The notes: a model not told the origin generated them from the sequence alone. A DNA stretch of 40,853 nucleotides from Rickettsiales bacterium (GCA_002729235.1 PBTY01000028.1:14853-55705), one strand, 5' to 3'; counted from the first letter of the stretch, positions 8,815 through 20,001 are shown. Program-made: numbers and translations.

Positions 8815-9837
8815 TTAAAAGAAGATTCCGAATCCGTAACCTTCCCTTTCGAAAAGGATATACATGTAAAATAGAAAACCGAATAAATAAAGTACACCTT
8901 CAGATCTATCCAGTTTGTATTTGGCAAAGGTGAACATGAAGATGAATAGTAGGAATGTTCCACCCATTACAAAGTACAAATCCAGGTTCAATGAAGTAGG
9001 GAAACCAAGTGGAGCGTGAACCAGGCCAGTTGCTCCAATTACAAGTAATAAGTTGAATATATTGGACCCTACAATATTACCGACGGCAAGATCTGATTTC
9101 TTTTGGAAAGCAGCGACCGCAGAAGTTGCTAGCTCAGGCAGTGAAGTTCCTGCAGCTAAGATTGTCAAACCTATTAGTTTTTCACTAACGTCAAATATTT
9201 TGGCTATTTCAACAGCGTTTTTCACGATCATCTGACCACCGAAGATCAACCCAGCTATACCCAGTACGATCATGACTGTTGTTTTTACACTGCTGTACAC
9301 AACAATATCCTCAACCAAATCTCCTTCATCAGGGTTTCTGGTAAGGTTCATAAAGATGTATGTTAGGAATCCTCCAAACATCACAATCAAAACAAGTGCA
9401 TCAATTACAGTCAGCTCATTTGATTCTGCTCCTAAAAACATTACATCGTTTACCAGGAAGAAGAAGACAAAAGTGGCAATTAATGAATATGGAATTTCTT
9501 TCCACAATGCATTTCGCTGCACAGTTAATGGGTAAATAACACTGGATACACCCAGGATCAAGAATATATTGAAGATGTTGGATCCAATGATATTACCAAA
9601 TACAATATCATGAGTAAATACACCATCGGCACCTTCATTAGGGACAGATCCCGAAATAATGTTTACTACTAGTTCAGGTGCTGAAGTACCCATGGCCACT
9701 ACGGTCAGTCCAATAGCGATATCAGATACATTGAATCGTTTAGCTAAGGAGCTAGCTCCATTCACTAGAAAGTCTGCCCCTTTAATCAAGAGGACAAACC
9801 CAACTACTACAAGTATTATATTAATAAATACTGTCAA
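8815..9837 (-). CDS. CaCA-family Na+/Ca2+ (K+) exchanger, YrbG-like
   Basis: Inner-membrane cation/Ca2+ antiporter. The protein has the internal two-fold repeat of the family: alpha-1 repeat GLTVVAMGTSAPELVVNIISG ending in GNIIGSNIFNIFLILG, and alpha-2 repeat GLTILAAGTSLPELATSAVAA with VGNIVGSNIFNLLLVIG. About ten hydrophobic segments are visible and the length (340 aa) is normal. The frame has a TAA five codons upstream of TTG at 9837 and no ATG before the first conserved helix (LLIKGADFLVNGAS), so the start must be TTG. Which cations it moves is not decidable from sequence. Confidence 0.9.
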   Translation of the reverse strand: MTVFINIILVVVGFVLLIKGADFLVNGASSLAKRFNVSDIAIGLTVVAMGTSAPELVVNIISGSVPNEGADGVFTHDIVFGNIIGSNIFNIFLILGVSSVIYPLTVQRNALWKEIPYSLIATFVFFFLVNDVMFLGAESNELTVIDALVLIVMFGGFLTYIFMNLTRNPDEGDLVEDIVVYSSVKTTVMIVLGIAGLIFGGQMIVKNAVEIAKIFDVSEKLIGLTILAAGTSLPELATSAVAAFQKKSDLAVGNIVGSNIFNLLLVIGATGLVHAPLGFPTSLNLDLYFVMGGTFLLFIFMFTFAKYKLDRSEGVLYLFGFLFYMYILFEREGYGFGIFF

Positions 9838-9945
9838 GGCGGTTCCAGGTTAGATCGGTTGATAATATAAATATATGCAGAACGTTTTTCAAAATTCCAT
9901 GCAAGATAAATAGATCTAAAGATTTAAGCAACTAGGTCTAAAAAG

Positions 9946-11670
9946 TTATAAACCAAGCTCTTCCATGATTTTATTCGTCTTTTGCTTAAGTTTTTCAGCT
10001 GTTTCATCATACTTTTCTAAATCGTCTAATTCAGTATTGACCGAAAAATAGAATTTTATTTTTGGTTCAGTACCAGAAGGTCTTACTGAAATTTTACTAC
10101 CATCCTCTGTAATAAACTGCAACACATTCGATGAAGGGAAGTTTATTTTCGAAGAAACGTTATTAGTCAAGTCCTTTTGTTCACCTGTTTTATAATCGAT
10201 TAAGGTAGAAACCCCTGACCCACCAAGGCTTTTTGGGGGATCTTGTCTAAACTTAATCATCATTTCGTTAATTTCCTCTGCTCCGGACTTACCTTTTTTA
10301 GTTAAAGACTTCAGAGATTCCTGATATAAGCCAAATTCTTTATGAATATTTTTCAGAAGATCATACAATGAAGTCCCTTCTGATTTAGCCCATGCCGCCA
10401 TTTCGGCAATCATTGCACAAGAAGCAATGGCATCTTTATCTCTGACAGAATCACCGATCAAGTAGCCATAACTTTCTTCACCGCCACCAATGAATTGTTC
10501 TTTGCCTTCCAATTCTCGAATGACTTCTGCAATGTATTTGAAGCCAGTAAGGGTGTTGTAGTGTTTAACACCATACTTAGCGGCCATTTTTTCAATTAGG
10601 TCTGTGGTAACAATGGTTTTCACCACATATTCTTTGCCGGTTATTTTACCGTTATCTTCCCATTTGCGAAGAAGGTAATATAGAAGAAGTGAGCCAGTTT
10701 GATTTCCGTTCATTAGCTGGAATTGACCTTTGTCATTCTTCACCGCAATACCCACTCTATCAGAATCCGGGTCGGTGGCCATTACTAAGTCAGCATCTAT
10801 TGCTTCTGCCTTTTTGAGGGCAAGACTGAGTGCTTCGGCTTCTTCCGGGTTTGGATAAACTACAGTAGGGAAATTGCCGTCAGGCTTAATTTGTTCCTCT
10901 ACTTGTGTAACATTCTCGAACCCAAACTTTTGAAGTACTGGTGGAACAAGAGTTGAACCAGTACCGTGAATACCACTAAATACAATCTTCAAGTCTTTTT
11001 CCTTTGCTATTGCCTCAGGTGATAGCGATAAAGACTTGATCATATCCAGATAGACTTCATCTATTTCCTTACCTATTGATTGGATCAGCGAGTTATCAGC
11101 CTCAAATTTCACATCATCAATTGATTGGATTTTCCCAACTTCAGTAATTACATTTTTATCATGAGGAGGGATCAGTTGAGCCCCGTCATCCCAATAAGCT
11201 TTGTAGCCATTGTATTCTTTAGGATTATGAGAAGCAGTTAACACCACACCACTTTTACATCCAAGGTGTCTGATAGCAAAAGATAGTTCAGGAGTAGGGC
11301 GTAAATCTTCAAATAAGTAGACCTTAATTCCATTGGCAGAAAAGACGGCTGCGGTTGTTTCTGCAAAAAACCGACTATTGTTTCTGCTGTCATGAGCTAT
11401 GGCAATACTAATATCTTCTCCTTCAAAGTTTATATTGAGGTAGTTGGCAAGGCCTTGTGTAGCCATTCCAACAGTATATTTATTCATTCTGTTTGATCCA
11501 TATCCCATGATTCCTCTGAGACCTCCGGTACCAAACTCCAGATCTTTGTAAAAGCATTCGGTGAGTTCACTTTGGTCAGATGAGTCTATCATCTTTTGTA
11601 TAGCATCCTTAGTTTCCTGATCCACTTTTTGGCTCGTTAACCACTTATTAGCTTTCTCGACTATTTCCAT
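9946..11670 (-). CDS. Phosphoglucomutase / phosphomannomutase
   Basis: Alpha-D-phosphohexomutase superfamily enzyme moving phosphate between C1 and C6 of hexoses. It supplies sugar 1-phosphates for glycogen and envelope sugars. The four family regions are in order: the phosphoserine loop TASHNPKEYNGYK (Ser147), the Mg-binding loop ATDPDSDRVGIAV, the sugar-binding GGGEESYGY, and the phosphate-binding RPSGTEPKIKFYF near the C-terminus. Length 574 aa and the YWDDGAQLIPPHD insert fit the PGM2/PgcA-like branch. Specificity for glucose or mannose cannot be fixed by eye. Confidence 0.93.
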   Translation of the reverse strand: MEIVEKANKWLTSQKVDQETKDAIQKMIDSSDQSELTECFYKDLEFGTGGLRGIMGYGSNRMNKYTVGMATQGLANYLNINFEGEDISIAIAHDSRNNSRFFAETTAAVFSANGIKVYLFEDLRPTPELSFAIRHLGCKSGVVLTASHNPKEYNGYKAYWDDGAQLIPPHDKNVITEVGKIQSIDDVKFEADNSLIQSIGKEIDEVYLDMIKSLSLSPEAIAKEKDLKIVFSGIHGTGSTLVPPVLQKFGFENVTQVEEQIKPDGNFPTVVYPNPEEAEALSLALKKAEAIDADLVMATDPDSDRVGIAVKNDKGQFQLMNGNQTGSLLLYYLLRKWEDNGKITGKEYVVKTIVTTDLIEKMAAKYGVKHYNTLTGFKYIAEVIRELEGKEQFIGGGEESYGYLIGDSVRDKDAIASCAMIAEMAAWAKSEGTSLYDLLKNIHKEFGLYQESLKSLTKKGKSGAEEINEMMIKFRQDPPKSLGGSGVSTLIDYKTGEQKDLTNNVSSKINFPSSNVLQFITEDGSKISVRPSGTEPKIKFYFSVNTELDDLEKYDETAEKLKQKTNKIMEELGL

Positions 11671-11813
11671 TGTGAATTAATGATTTGATAATAACTAGGT
11701 TTATTTAACCTTTCTTAATTGAATATTAATAATTTATTATGGTAATTATTTAAAATATCTTAAAATTTGCACGTTAATAAAACAGTTAAATCGATTACAA
11801 ACTCTAAGCGGGT

Positions 11814-12233
11814 ATGAATATAAGTAATCTTAATCAGGCATTCATTGAAATCGCCGAAAAGAAAAATCAGCTAAATAGGTATGGTCATGAAGACCAAAAA
11901 TATTCTTCTTTGATGGAGGAGATTGCTACTCTTCAAGATAAATTTCAGTATGAATATGGTGCGTATATTGAAGAAGCACTATTCAATGTACACGATGAGT
12001 TTTGTCCAGACAATGAGGTGAAAAAGCCTGTTTTATATATGGCAAATTCATATGCATCAGGAAACGAAACTTGTGAATATGATGTAGCAAATGATGAAGG
12101 AATTGCGGTAGAGGCGGATGATTTTCCTGGAATCAATGCAAAACTGGTACTGGTGCCTGGACCTACACGGTTGATATTACAAGGGCAGACAGTTCCTTTC
12201 AAAGAAACTGTCTGGATTGCTAGTGAAAACTAG
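11814..12233 (+). CDS. Conserved-looking hypothetical protein
   Basis: Not recognised. It is a 139-aa acidic, apparently cytoplasmic protein without signal peptide or membrane segment. The N-terminal third (about residues 5-50) is helical and charged. The rest (about 60-139) looks like beta-strand, with VLYMANSYASGNETCEYDVANDEG, LVLVPGPTRLILQG and a C-terminal TVWIAS. The start ATG follows a 143-base AT-rich divergent gap. Codon use resembles its neighbours. The stop overlaps the trpS stop by four bases. Function unknown. Confidence 0.7.
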   Translation: MNISNLNQAFIEIAEKKNQLNRYGHEDQKYSSLMEEIATLQDKFQYEYGAYIEEALFNVHDEFCPDNEVKKPVLYMANSYASGNETCEYDVANDEGIAVEADDFPGINAKLVLVPGPTRLILQGQTVPFKETVWIASEN

Positions 12234-13198
12234 TAGCCAATTTTGGCTCTAACTCTTTTTAATACCTGATCAGCAATAGAAGCTGCTCGATGTTCACCAT
12301 CTTGTAGCTTCTTTTCTAATTCTTCCAAATTGTTGATGTAGTAATCATACTTTTCTCTAATCTTTCCAAACTGCTCTACAATTAATTCATAAAGCGCTTG
12401 TTTGGCGTGACCATAACCATAATTTCCACCCTCATAATTTCCACGCATTTCAGAAATTTGCTCATCAGTTGCCAATACTTTGTAAAGGGCAAACACATTG
12501 CAGGTGTCAGGATTTTTTGGTTCCTCCATTGGTGTACTGTCTGTGACTATCTGCATCACGTTCTTTCTCAGTTTTTTGTCTGGTTGAAAGATGTCGATGG
12601 TGTTGCCATAGGATTTACTCATTTTTTGCCCATCTATTCCGGGGATGGTCATGAGGTTTTCATCTATTCTTGCTTCAGGCAATACAAAAGTGTCTCCGTA
12701 TTGGTGATTGAAACCAGATGCAATATCGCGAGCCATCTCCAGGTGTTGTTTTTGGTCTTTACCTACAGGTACAAATTCTGCATCATATAGCAAGATGTCG
12801 GCAGCCATCAATACCGGATAAGTGAATAATCCGGCATTCACATCAGACAATCTATCCGATTTGTCCTTGAAGGAATGCGCATTGGCTAACATTGGAAAAG
12901 GAGTATAGCAATTCAAATACCACGCTAACTCACAGACGGCAGGAACTTTAGATTGTCTGTAAAAGAGATTTTTTTCGGTATCGAATCCACAAGCAAGCCA
13001 TGCTGCAGCTACTGAGTTGATATTATCGATACGTGTTTGCGCATCTTTGATGGTAGTTAAGGAATGGAGGTCAGCAATGAAGAAGAAAGATTCATTTTTA
13101 TCATCTTTCGATAGTTCAATAGCTGGTAAGATTGCTCCTAAAAGATTGCCTAAATGTGGTTTACCAGAACTTTGTATTCCGGTCAATATTCTTGCCAT
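12230..13198 (-). CDS. trpS: Tryptophanyl-tRNA synthetase
   Basis: Class I aminoacyl-tRNA synthetase charging tRNA-Trp. The HIGH-type motif is in ILTGIQSSGKPHLGNLLGAI near the N-terminus and the KMSKS loop in IPGIDGQKMSKSYGNTI. VMAADILLYDAEFVPVGKDQ and QHLEMARDIA are also typical. I start it at the ATG at 13198 (MARILTGIQ). The open frame continues upstream, but family proteins begin here, and a perfect -7 box (TAGGTTTG) sits at 13221-13214 just upstream. The length is then 322 aa. Confidence 0.95.
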   Translation of the reverse strand: MARILTGIQSSGKPHLGNLLGAILPAIELSKDDKNESFFFIADLHSLTTIKDAQTRIDNINSVAAAWLACGFDTEKNLFYRQSKVPAVCELAWYLNCYTPFPMLANAHSFKDKSDRLSDVNAGLFTYPVLMAADILLYDAEFVPVGKDQKQHLEMARDIASGFNHQYGDTFVLPEARIDENLMTIPGIDGQKMSKSYGNTIDIFQPDKKLRKNVMQIVTDSTPMEEPKNPDTCNVFALYKVLATDEQISEMRGNYEGGNYGYGHAKQALYELIVEQFGKIREKYDYYINNLEELEKKLQDGEHRAASIADQVLKRVRAKIGY

Positions 13199-13213
13199 AC
13201 CAAATTTTTTGTG

Positions 13214-13221
13214 CAAACCTA
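13214..13221 (-). promoter_or_regulatory. Candidate -7 box for trpS
   Basis: TAGGTTTG on the minus strand matches the Bacteroidota -7 consensus TAnnTTTG exactly. No TTG occurs at the expected -33 distance. Transcription from here would begin about ten bases before the trpS ATG. Confidence 0.4.
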
Positions 13222-13283
13222 AATAATTTGAATCTTTGTCGGCGTTTAGATTGTTGACTATCAAAACAAAATTATTCTAATTG

Positions 13284-14363
13284 ATGAGGGTATATACATT
13301 GATCACATGGTTTATGATTGGCGTTTCGAGCATTTGTATGGCTCAGGAGCTTCAGTTTGATGTTACAACTTATGATTTTGGTGAAGTGAATGAAGAGGGT
13401 GGGGCAGTTACTCATACTTTTTCCTTTGTCAACAAAGGAGATGAACCTATCCAGATAAGCTCTGTGCAGGCATCATGCGGATGTACCACCCCTCAGTGGA
13501 CTAAAGAAGCTATTCAACCTGGGGATAGTGGTTCAATTACCGCAGAGTACAATCCTTTGAATAGACCGGGGAAATTCGATAAGTCATTGGCCGTGCATTA
13601 TAAACTGGGAAGTAAACCTTCTTCAACAACCTTATATATAGAGGGATTGGTGAAACCCAAACCAAAAACAATAGAGGATGAGTTGCCAACTCTTGTTGGG
13701 AATCTTCGAGTGAAATATCGCTCATTGAATATGGGTAAAATGACCAACAAGGAGTTAGTTGTGCAACGATTCGATGTTTACAATGATGGAGATTCTGCAA
13801 TTAACTGGTTAGACTCAATAGATAGTCCAGACTATATTCAGATCACGTTTGATCCTCAAACACTTAATCCTAAAGACCTAGGTGCAATAGTTGTTACTTA
13901 CGACCCTAAAAAGAAAGATGATTTTGGGTTTGTTACAGATAATGTGATGTTGTTGACCGATGAGTCAAAAGACTCTCAGAAGCTTTTCAGTGTGATTGCA
14001 ACTATTCAGGAATATTTTCCAGAGATGACTGCTGAGGAATTGGCCAGGGCTCCAAGATTAACCTTTGATCGTACTCAGCACGATTTCGGATCCGTGACGT
14101 TGGGAAATATAGTCATTACAGAATTTACTTTAACTAATACAGGTAAAGAGGAATTGAATATCCGAAAGACAAAGCCTAACTGTGGTTGTACGATCTCAGT
14201 GCCAGAGAAGGAAACTATTGCACCTGGTGAATCAGTTAAAATGAAAGTGAGTTTTGATACATCTGGTAGGAGAGGGAGACAGTATAAAACTGTTACGGTA
14301 TTTACCAATGATCCTACTGCTCCAAGCCAAATGATTAGTATTAAGGCGGATATTAAGGATTAG
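13284..14363 (+). CDS. Secreted DUF1573 protein with Ig-like repeats
   Basis: A signal peptide (MRVYTLITWFMIGVSSICMAQ) is followed by three Ig/ASPM-like beta-sandwich modules. Modules 1 and 3 are DUF1573 copies: FDVTTYDFGEVNEEGGAVTH with ASCGCTTPQW, and FDRTQHDFGSVTLGNIV with PNCGCTIS. The middle module (about residues 125-235) keeps the fold pattern but lacks the Cys-Gly-Cys. DUF1573 proteins are abundant in the Bacteroidota cell envelope and their function is unknown. The frame also opens with TTG one codon earlier, but ATG at 13284 is preferred. A strong hairpin terminator follows. Confidence 0.88.
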   Translation: MRVYTLITWFMIGVSSICMAQELQFDVTTYDFGEVNEEGGAVTHTFSFVNKGDEPIQISSVQASCGCTTPQWTKEAIQPGDSGSITAEYNPLNRPGKFDKSLAVHYKLGSKPSSTTLYIEGLVKPKPKTIEDELPTLVGNLRVKYRSLNMGKMTNKELVVQRFDVYNDGDSAINWLDSIDSPDYIQITFDPQTLNPKDLGAIVVTYDPKKKDDFGFVTDNVMLLTDESKDSQKLFSVIATIQEYFPEMTAEELARAPRLTFDRTQHDFGSVTLGNIVITEFTLTNTGKEELNIRKTKPNCGCTISVPEKETIAPGESVKMKVSFDTSGRRGRQYKTVTVFTNDPTAPSQMISIKADIKD

Positions 14364-14383
14364 GAAATCAAAGTAGAAATAAA

Positions 14384-14406
14384 AAAAGGCGCCTTTAGCG
14401 CCTTTT
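14384..14406. terminator. Bidirectional rho-independent terminator
   Basis: The stem AAAAGGCGC/GCGCCTTTT has a five-base loop (CTTTA). The T-run follows on the plus strand, and seven A's give a U-run on the minus strand. It lies between the convergent DUF1573 and M1 peptidase genes and can serve both. Confidence 0.88.
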
Positions 14407-14430
14407 CTTATTCTTGATATTTTCTAAATC

Positions 14431-16317
14431 CTATTTATTGGTCTTATCTGAAGATTCAACCGTCACCTCTTCTAGTTGGTAGACATTGTTTTCTTTATCG
14501 ATATCTGCCATTCTCATCTCTGGATCTATTTCAATTTTAGCAATGTCTGAAATCGGAATGTCAAGGTCAAAGCTATATGTAGGGTGAGTCCATGGCCAAT
14601 CTTTCAATGTTATTCGTTCAAGTTTTGACTCATTTGGTTTCTCACCTCTCATAATGGTGAGCGGCATGTAGTACATGATTTGTGAACCATCTTTCTTGGT
14701 TACCACCAATTCTACAGGCATTGGCATTAGGCCGATTCTCTCCAAAGTAATGCTACTTCCTCTCTCTTTTGATATTACAGCGTTTACAGCGTAATCGATG
14801 GTTTTTGTAGTGTTTACCCAATATTCATAATACCAGTCCAATTCGATTCCACTTTGCTTTTCCATTACTCGCACGAAATCGTTAAGATCTGGATGTTTGA
14901 ATGCCCACTCATTATAATATCTCAATAGGCCTTTGTCTCTGGCTTCTTTTCCAATGATATAGGAAAGTTGCTCCAATGAAACCGAACCTTTGGTGTATGA
15001 ACCTACAGAATAAGCCCTATTCGTATTGAAATGATCAGCATGAGTAGAAATTGCTTCTTCTTTTTCTCCAAGAGCCCATTTGATATAACTCCTATAACTA
15101 CCAGCTATTGGGTTTTCTTTTCCTTCACCTAAGACATCATTGGAGATATAACTCTCCGCAAATGAAGTGTATCCTTCATCCATCCATGGGTATAAACTCT
15201 CATTAGTAGCCAGCATTCCCTGATACCAGCTGTGCATCATTTCATGGAATGTCACCCCTATAAGAGATTTCAATGATCTCACACCTGATGATCTTTTGTT
15301 TGCTATGAGTGTAGCCATCGGATACTCCATTCCGCCATCTCCTCCTTGTATTACTGCGTATTCATCCCATCCGTATTTGCCGAAATGCTCATTGGCATAT
15401 TGGAAGGCTTTTACTGTATATTCAGGTAGCTGCTCCCACAATACTGTCTCCTCTCCTGGAATGTAGAAGAATCGAACTAGAGGACCATCTGGAACTTGTG
15501 CTTTAAGTTGGGTGTATTCTGGATCCGCTGCCCATACGAAATCATGGACATTGGTTGCTTTGAAGTGATAGGTAATGTTTTTGCCTTTACGTTTTACAGT
15601 TACTCCTTCGTCTTCATAACCGTAACCAATTTCATTTTTATTTTGAAGAATCCCAGTAGCAGCGACAACATAATCTTTGTCAATCGTGATTTTCACATCA
15701 TAGTTACCCCATGGAGCATAAAACTCTCTTCCTACATAAGGTGCTGTATGCCACCCCATTTCATCGTACTCAGCCATTTTAGGGAACCACTGTGCCATGG
15801 AGTAATCCACTCCACCAAGGTTAAATCTTCCACTACGTCTTATTTGGACTGGAACTTGTCCATTGAATTTCATAGAAAAAGTAGCTTTTGCTCCAGGTAG
15901 GATAGGTTCTGCAAGCTTCACTTCTAGGACGGTTTCGGATACTTCGTAACTAAGCGCTATTCCATTTTGATTTAGACTTGAGACTTTGAGGTATCCAATC
16001 TCATCATCTGTTAAAGCTGCGATTCTACTACCTACTCTTCCATCTGGATCTTCAATTGTTCTGGATCTTACATCCATCATACTACCAGGTTGGAAGGCAT
16101 TGAAATATAGGTGGTAGTACACATTAAAAAGAGTGTCCGAGGAATTGTTAAAGTATACAAGAGTTTGATCTCCGGTAAACTGATGTTTCTTCACATCAAA
16201 ATCCACTTCCATTGAATACTCAACTTTTTGTTGCCAGTAGTCATGCCCTTTGGATTGAAGTGTTGAAAACAGAATAATGGCGGGTAAAAATGAGTATTTG
16301 ACAAAATTATATTTCAT
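14431..16317 (-). CDS. Secreted M1-family metallopeptidase
   Basis: A zinc aminopeptidase-like enzyme with a weak signal peptide (YSFLPAIILFSTLQSKG). The zinc site is canonical: HEMMH followed by 18 residues and then Glu in WMDEGYTSFAE. The exopeptidase-type loop appears as GGDGGMEYPMATLIA, a GxMEY variant of the GxMEN motif. The N-terminal beta-saddle domain includes YYHLYFNAFQPGS and the C-terminal part WYYEYWVNTTKTIDY. Length is 628 aa. It acts in the periplasm or outside the cell; the substrate is unknown. Confidence 0.9.
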   Translation of the reverse strand: MKYNFVKYSFLPAIILFSTLQSKGHDYWQQKVEYSMEVDFDVKKHQFTGDQTLVYFNNSSDTLFNVYYHLYFNAFQPGSMMDVRSRTIEDPDGRVGSRIAALTDDEIGYLKVSSLNQNGIALSYEVSETVLEVKLAEPILPGAKATFSMKFNGQVPVQIRRSGRFNLGGVDYSMAQWFPKMAEYDEMGWHTAPYVGREFYAPWGNYDVKITIDKDYVVAATGILQNKNEIGYGYEDEGVTVKRKGKNITYHFKATNVHDFVWAADPEYTQLKAQVPDGPLVRFFYIPGEETVLWEQLPEYTVKAFQYANEHFGKYGWDEYAVIQGGDGGMEYPMATLIANKRSSGVRSLKSLIGVTFHEMMHSWYQGMLATNESLYPWMDEGYTSFAESYISNDVLGEGKENPIAGSYRSYIKWALGEKEEAISTHADHFNTNRAYSVGSYTKGSVSLEQLSYIIGKEARDKGLLRYYNEWAFKHPDLNDFVRVMEKQSGIELDWYYEYWVNTTKTIDYAVNAVISKERGSSITLERIGLMPMPVELVVTKKDGSQIMYYMPLTIMRGEKPNESKLERITLKDWPWTHPTYSFDLDIPISDIAKIEIDPEMRMADIDKENNVYQLEEVTVESSDKTNK

Positions 16318-16391
16318 GTGGATAACTTTTCTGCAAATTTTTGAACAATTACGTTTTTAAATGCTTTATTTATAATAACAATTAACTCACA

Positions 16392-16532
16392 ATGGATAAA
16401 CTATTTGAATTAGTCATGCTAATTGTGTTGGCTTTGGGATCTGCCCTCTTATTTTCATTTGCAATGATCTGGAAATTTGCTCAAGCAATCTTCCAATTGA
16501 TCATGAGCACTTTCCGATCTGGGAGACTATAG
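16392..16532 (+). CDS. Small single-pass membrane protein (46 aa)
   Basis: A short ORF starting MDKLFELVMLIVLALGSALL and ending STFRSGRL. One long hydrophobic segment (about residues 5-30) is followed by a second amphipathic or hydrophobic run and a basic C-terminal tail, so a cytoplasmic tail is likely. ATG at 16392 follows a 74-base gap divergent from the M1 peptidase. A box close to the -7 consensus (TACGTTTT) lies in that gap. Its TAG stop is one base from the gyrB stop. No family is recognised. It is short but fills exactly the space between two genes with no overlap. Confidence 0.6.
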   Translation: MDKLFELVMLIVLALGSALLFSFAMIWKFAQAIFQLIMSTFRSGRL

Positions 16533-16533
16533 A

Positions 16534-18495
<1,962 letters not shown>

Positions 18496-18510
18496 TTAAA
18501 AATTAAGCCC

Positions 18511-18518
18511 CAAAAATA
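18511..18518 (-). promoter_or_regulatory. Candidate -7 box for gyrB
   Basis: TATTTTTG on the minus strand matches TAnnTTTG exactly and would give a leader of about a dozen bases. No TTG is found at the -33 distance, so this is a partial match only. Confidence 0.35.
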
Positions 18519-18542
18519 TACAAAATATGCTTGCCGAATGGC

Positions 18543-18573
18543 TTGTATTTAGACTTTTGGTTCCTTAGTTTTG
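18543..18573 (+). promoter_or_regulatory. Bacteroidota-type promoter for the LRR gene
   Basis: TTG at 18543-18545, a 20-base spacer and TAGTTTTG at 18566-18573 match both parts of the TTG-N17-23-TAnnTTTG consensus. Transcription would start near 18580. A 6-bp hairpin (AACTAA-agac-TTAGTT, 18577-18592) then occupies the whole leader and ends at the ATG at 18593. Confidence 0.6.
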
Positions 18574-18592
18574 ATTAACTAAAGACTTAGTT

Positions 18593-19993
18593 ATGAAAAG
18601 ACTTATTCTATCCATCTCAATGATGGTTTTCGCTTTGTTAGCATCTGCACAAAATGATGATTGGAAGCAAAAAGAAGATAGTATCCGGCAGGTAATGAAA
18701 GAGAGAATGCTGCGATGGGAGAAGAACCGAGCTATTTACAAACGGATGTATGAAGAAGACCCTTACGCTACCATTGATTCGGTTCAACAGGCAGAAAGAA
18801 TAGAAAACGAGCAACTAGGAATTGATCGATTTGAAAAACTGAAGCGCAATACTCAAATCGATACGTTGAAAGAGGTTAATTTGAGTCATGCCGGATTGGA
18901 AGCTATCCCAGAGTTTGTCTACAACGCAAAGGCCATGGAGGTGCTTATTCTGGATTACAATCAAATAAAGAAACTGCCTAAGGAACTGAATGATTTGCCT
19001 AATCTGAAGCGAGTATACTGGAGGGCTAATTCTTTGGATAAATTCTTTTGGATACGCATACCAAAGAATGTCAACATAGAGAAACTGGATATCAGTAACA
19101 ATCTATTGACACGCTTGCCCAGTGGAGTGAAGAATATGGAGAGCCTGAAGGAGCTTGTAGTTGATCAAAATTTTCTCGAGGAGATTCCGATCAGTCGATT
19201 ATCAAAGGCCGAATCGATAGGTACTGTTTCATTCAACAAATCTCATACGATCTCCGTGCAAGAAGGGGCTTATGAGAAGTTGGAGAATATCAAGGTGTTT
19301 AAGGTGAATAACAGTAATCTAACATCAATAGACGCTTCACTTTACAAGATGCCAAACCTGGACGAACTCCAACTGCAGGAAAATTCCCTGAGCGGAATCC
19401 CAGAAGGTATCTCTAGAATGAAAACCTTAACCAAGTTGTCTTTCTATAAGAATCAGCTGACCAGTCTTCCATCAGATATATTCGACCTGAATTTAAAAGT
19501 TATTGATTTGTACTATAACGAATTGGAGGTTGTTCCGGAGGGAATGGGAAATCTAAAAGACCTTGAAATCTTATTTTTAGCCCATAATAAAATCTACTCC
19601 TTACCAGAATCAATCGGCAACCTCACCAATCTAGAAGAGTTTTACGTACATCATAATCGCCTAAGTGTATTGCCAGAGTCTACTGGCAATCTCACAAAAA
19701 TGAAAGTTGCCAGAGTAAATGATAATTACCTGGTGGATTTTCCAACTCAGTTTCTTGGAATGAAGTACCTCAATGATCTGGATGTTTCGAATAATCAATT
19801 GACTTCTCTTGATCCCAAGCTTGAGCAATTGTCAGAATTAAAACTGTTGAGCTATCAGGAGAATCCCATTGATTTTAATTCTAACTCAAACAAATACATT
19901 TCACCAATGATCATTCGAATGATTGATCGGGGTGTGACCTGTGTGCCAAGAATCTATAAGGAAGAGGTTACAGAAGATTCAACCGGGGAATAA
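18593..19993 (+). CDS. Secreted leucine-rich-repeat protein
   Basis: A signal peptide (MKRLILSISMMVFALLASAQ) is followed by a charged helical region (about residues 22-85) and then roughly 14 leucine-rich repeats. Examples are LKVIDLYYNELEVVPEGMGNL, LEILFLAHNKIYSLPESIGNL and LEEFYVHHNRLSVLPES, from about residue 90 to 435. The repeats are of the bacterial xLPxxIxNLxxLxxLxLxxN type. Such proteins bind other proteins at or outside the cell surface, but no catalytic domain or sorting domain is seen. The role is unknown. It converges on the CoA-binding protein gene with an eight-base gap. Confidence 0.85.
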   Translation: MKRLILSISMMVFALLASAQNDDWKQKEDSIRQVMKERMLRWEKNRAIYKRMYEEDPYATIDSVQQAERIENEQLGIDRFEKLKRNTQIDTLKEVNLSHAGLEAIPEFVYNAKAMEVLILDYNQIKKLPKELNDLPNLKRVYWRANSLDKFFWIRIPKNVNIEKLDISNNLLTRLPSGVKNMESLKELVVDQNFLEEIPISRLSKAESIGTVSFNKSHTISVQEGAYEKLENIKVFKVNNSNLTSIDASLYKMPNLDELQLQENSLSGIPEGISRMKTLTKLSFYKNQLTSLPSDIFDLNLKVIDLYYNELEVVPEGMGNLKDLEILFLAHNKIYSLPESIGNLTNLEEFYVHHNRLSVLPESTGNLTKMKVARVNDNYLVDFPTQFLGMKYLNDLDVSNNQLTSLDPKLEQLSELKLLSYQENPIDFNSNSNKYISPMIIRMIDRGVTCVPRIYKEEVTEDSTGE

Positions 19994-20001
19994 AGTCTTA
20001 T

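Noticed and set aside
12398-12790. 130-codon plus-strand open frame
   Set aside because: Lies entirely antisense to trpS, whose motifs are unambiguous; it is a shadow frame.
13199-13264. Longer trpS start
   Set aside because: The family begins at MARILTG, and an exact -7 box sits between the two candidate starts.
15496-15900. 134-codon plus-strand open frame
   Set aside because: Antisense shadow of the M1 peptidase gene with no independent support.
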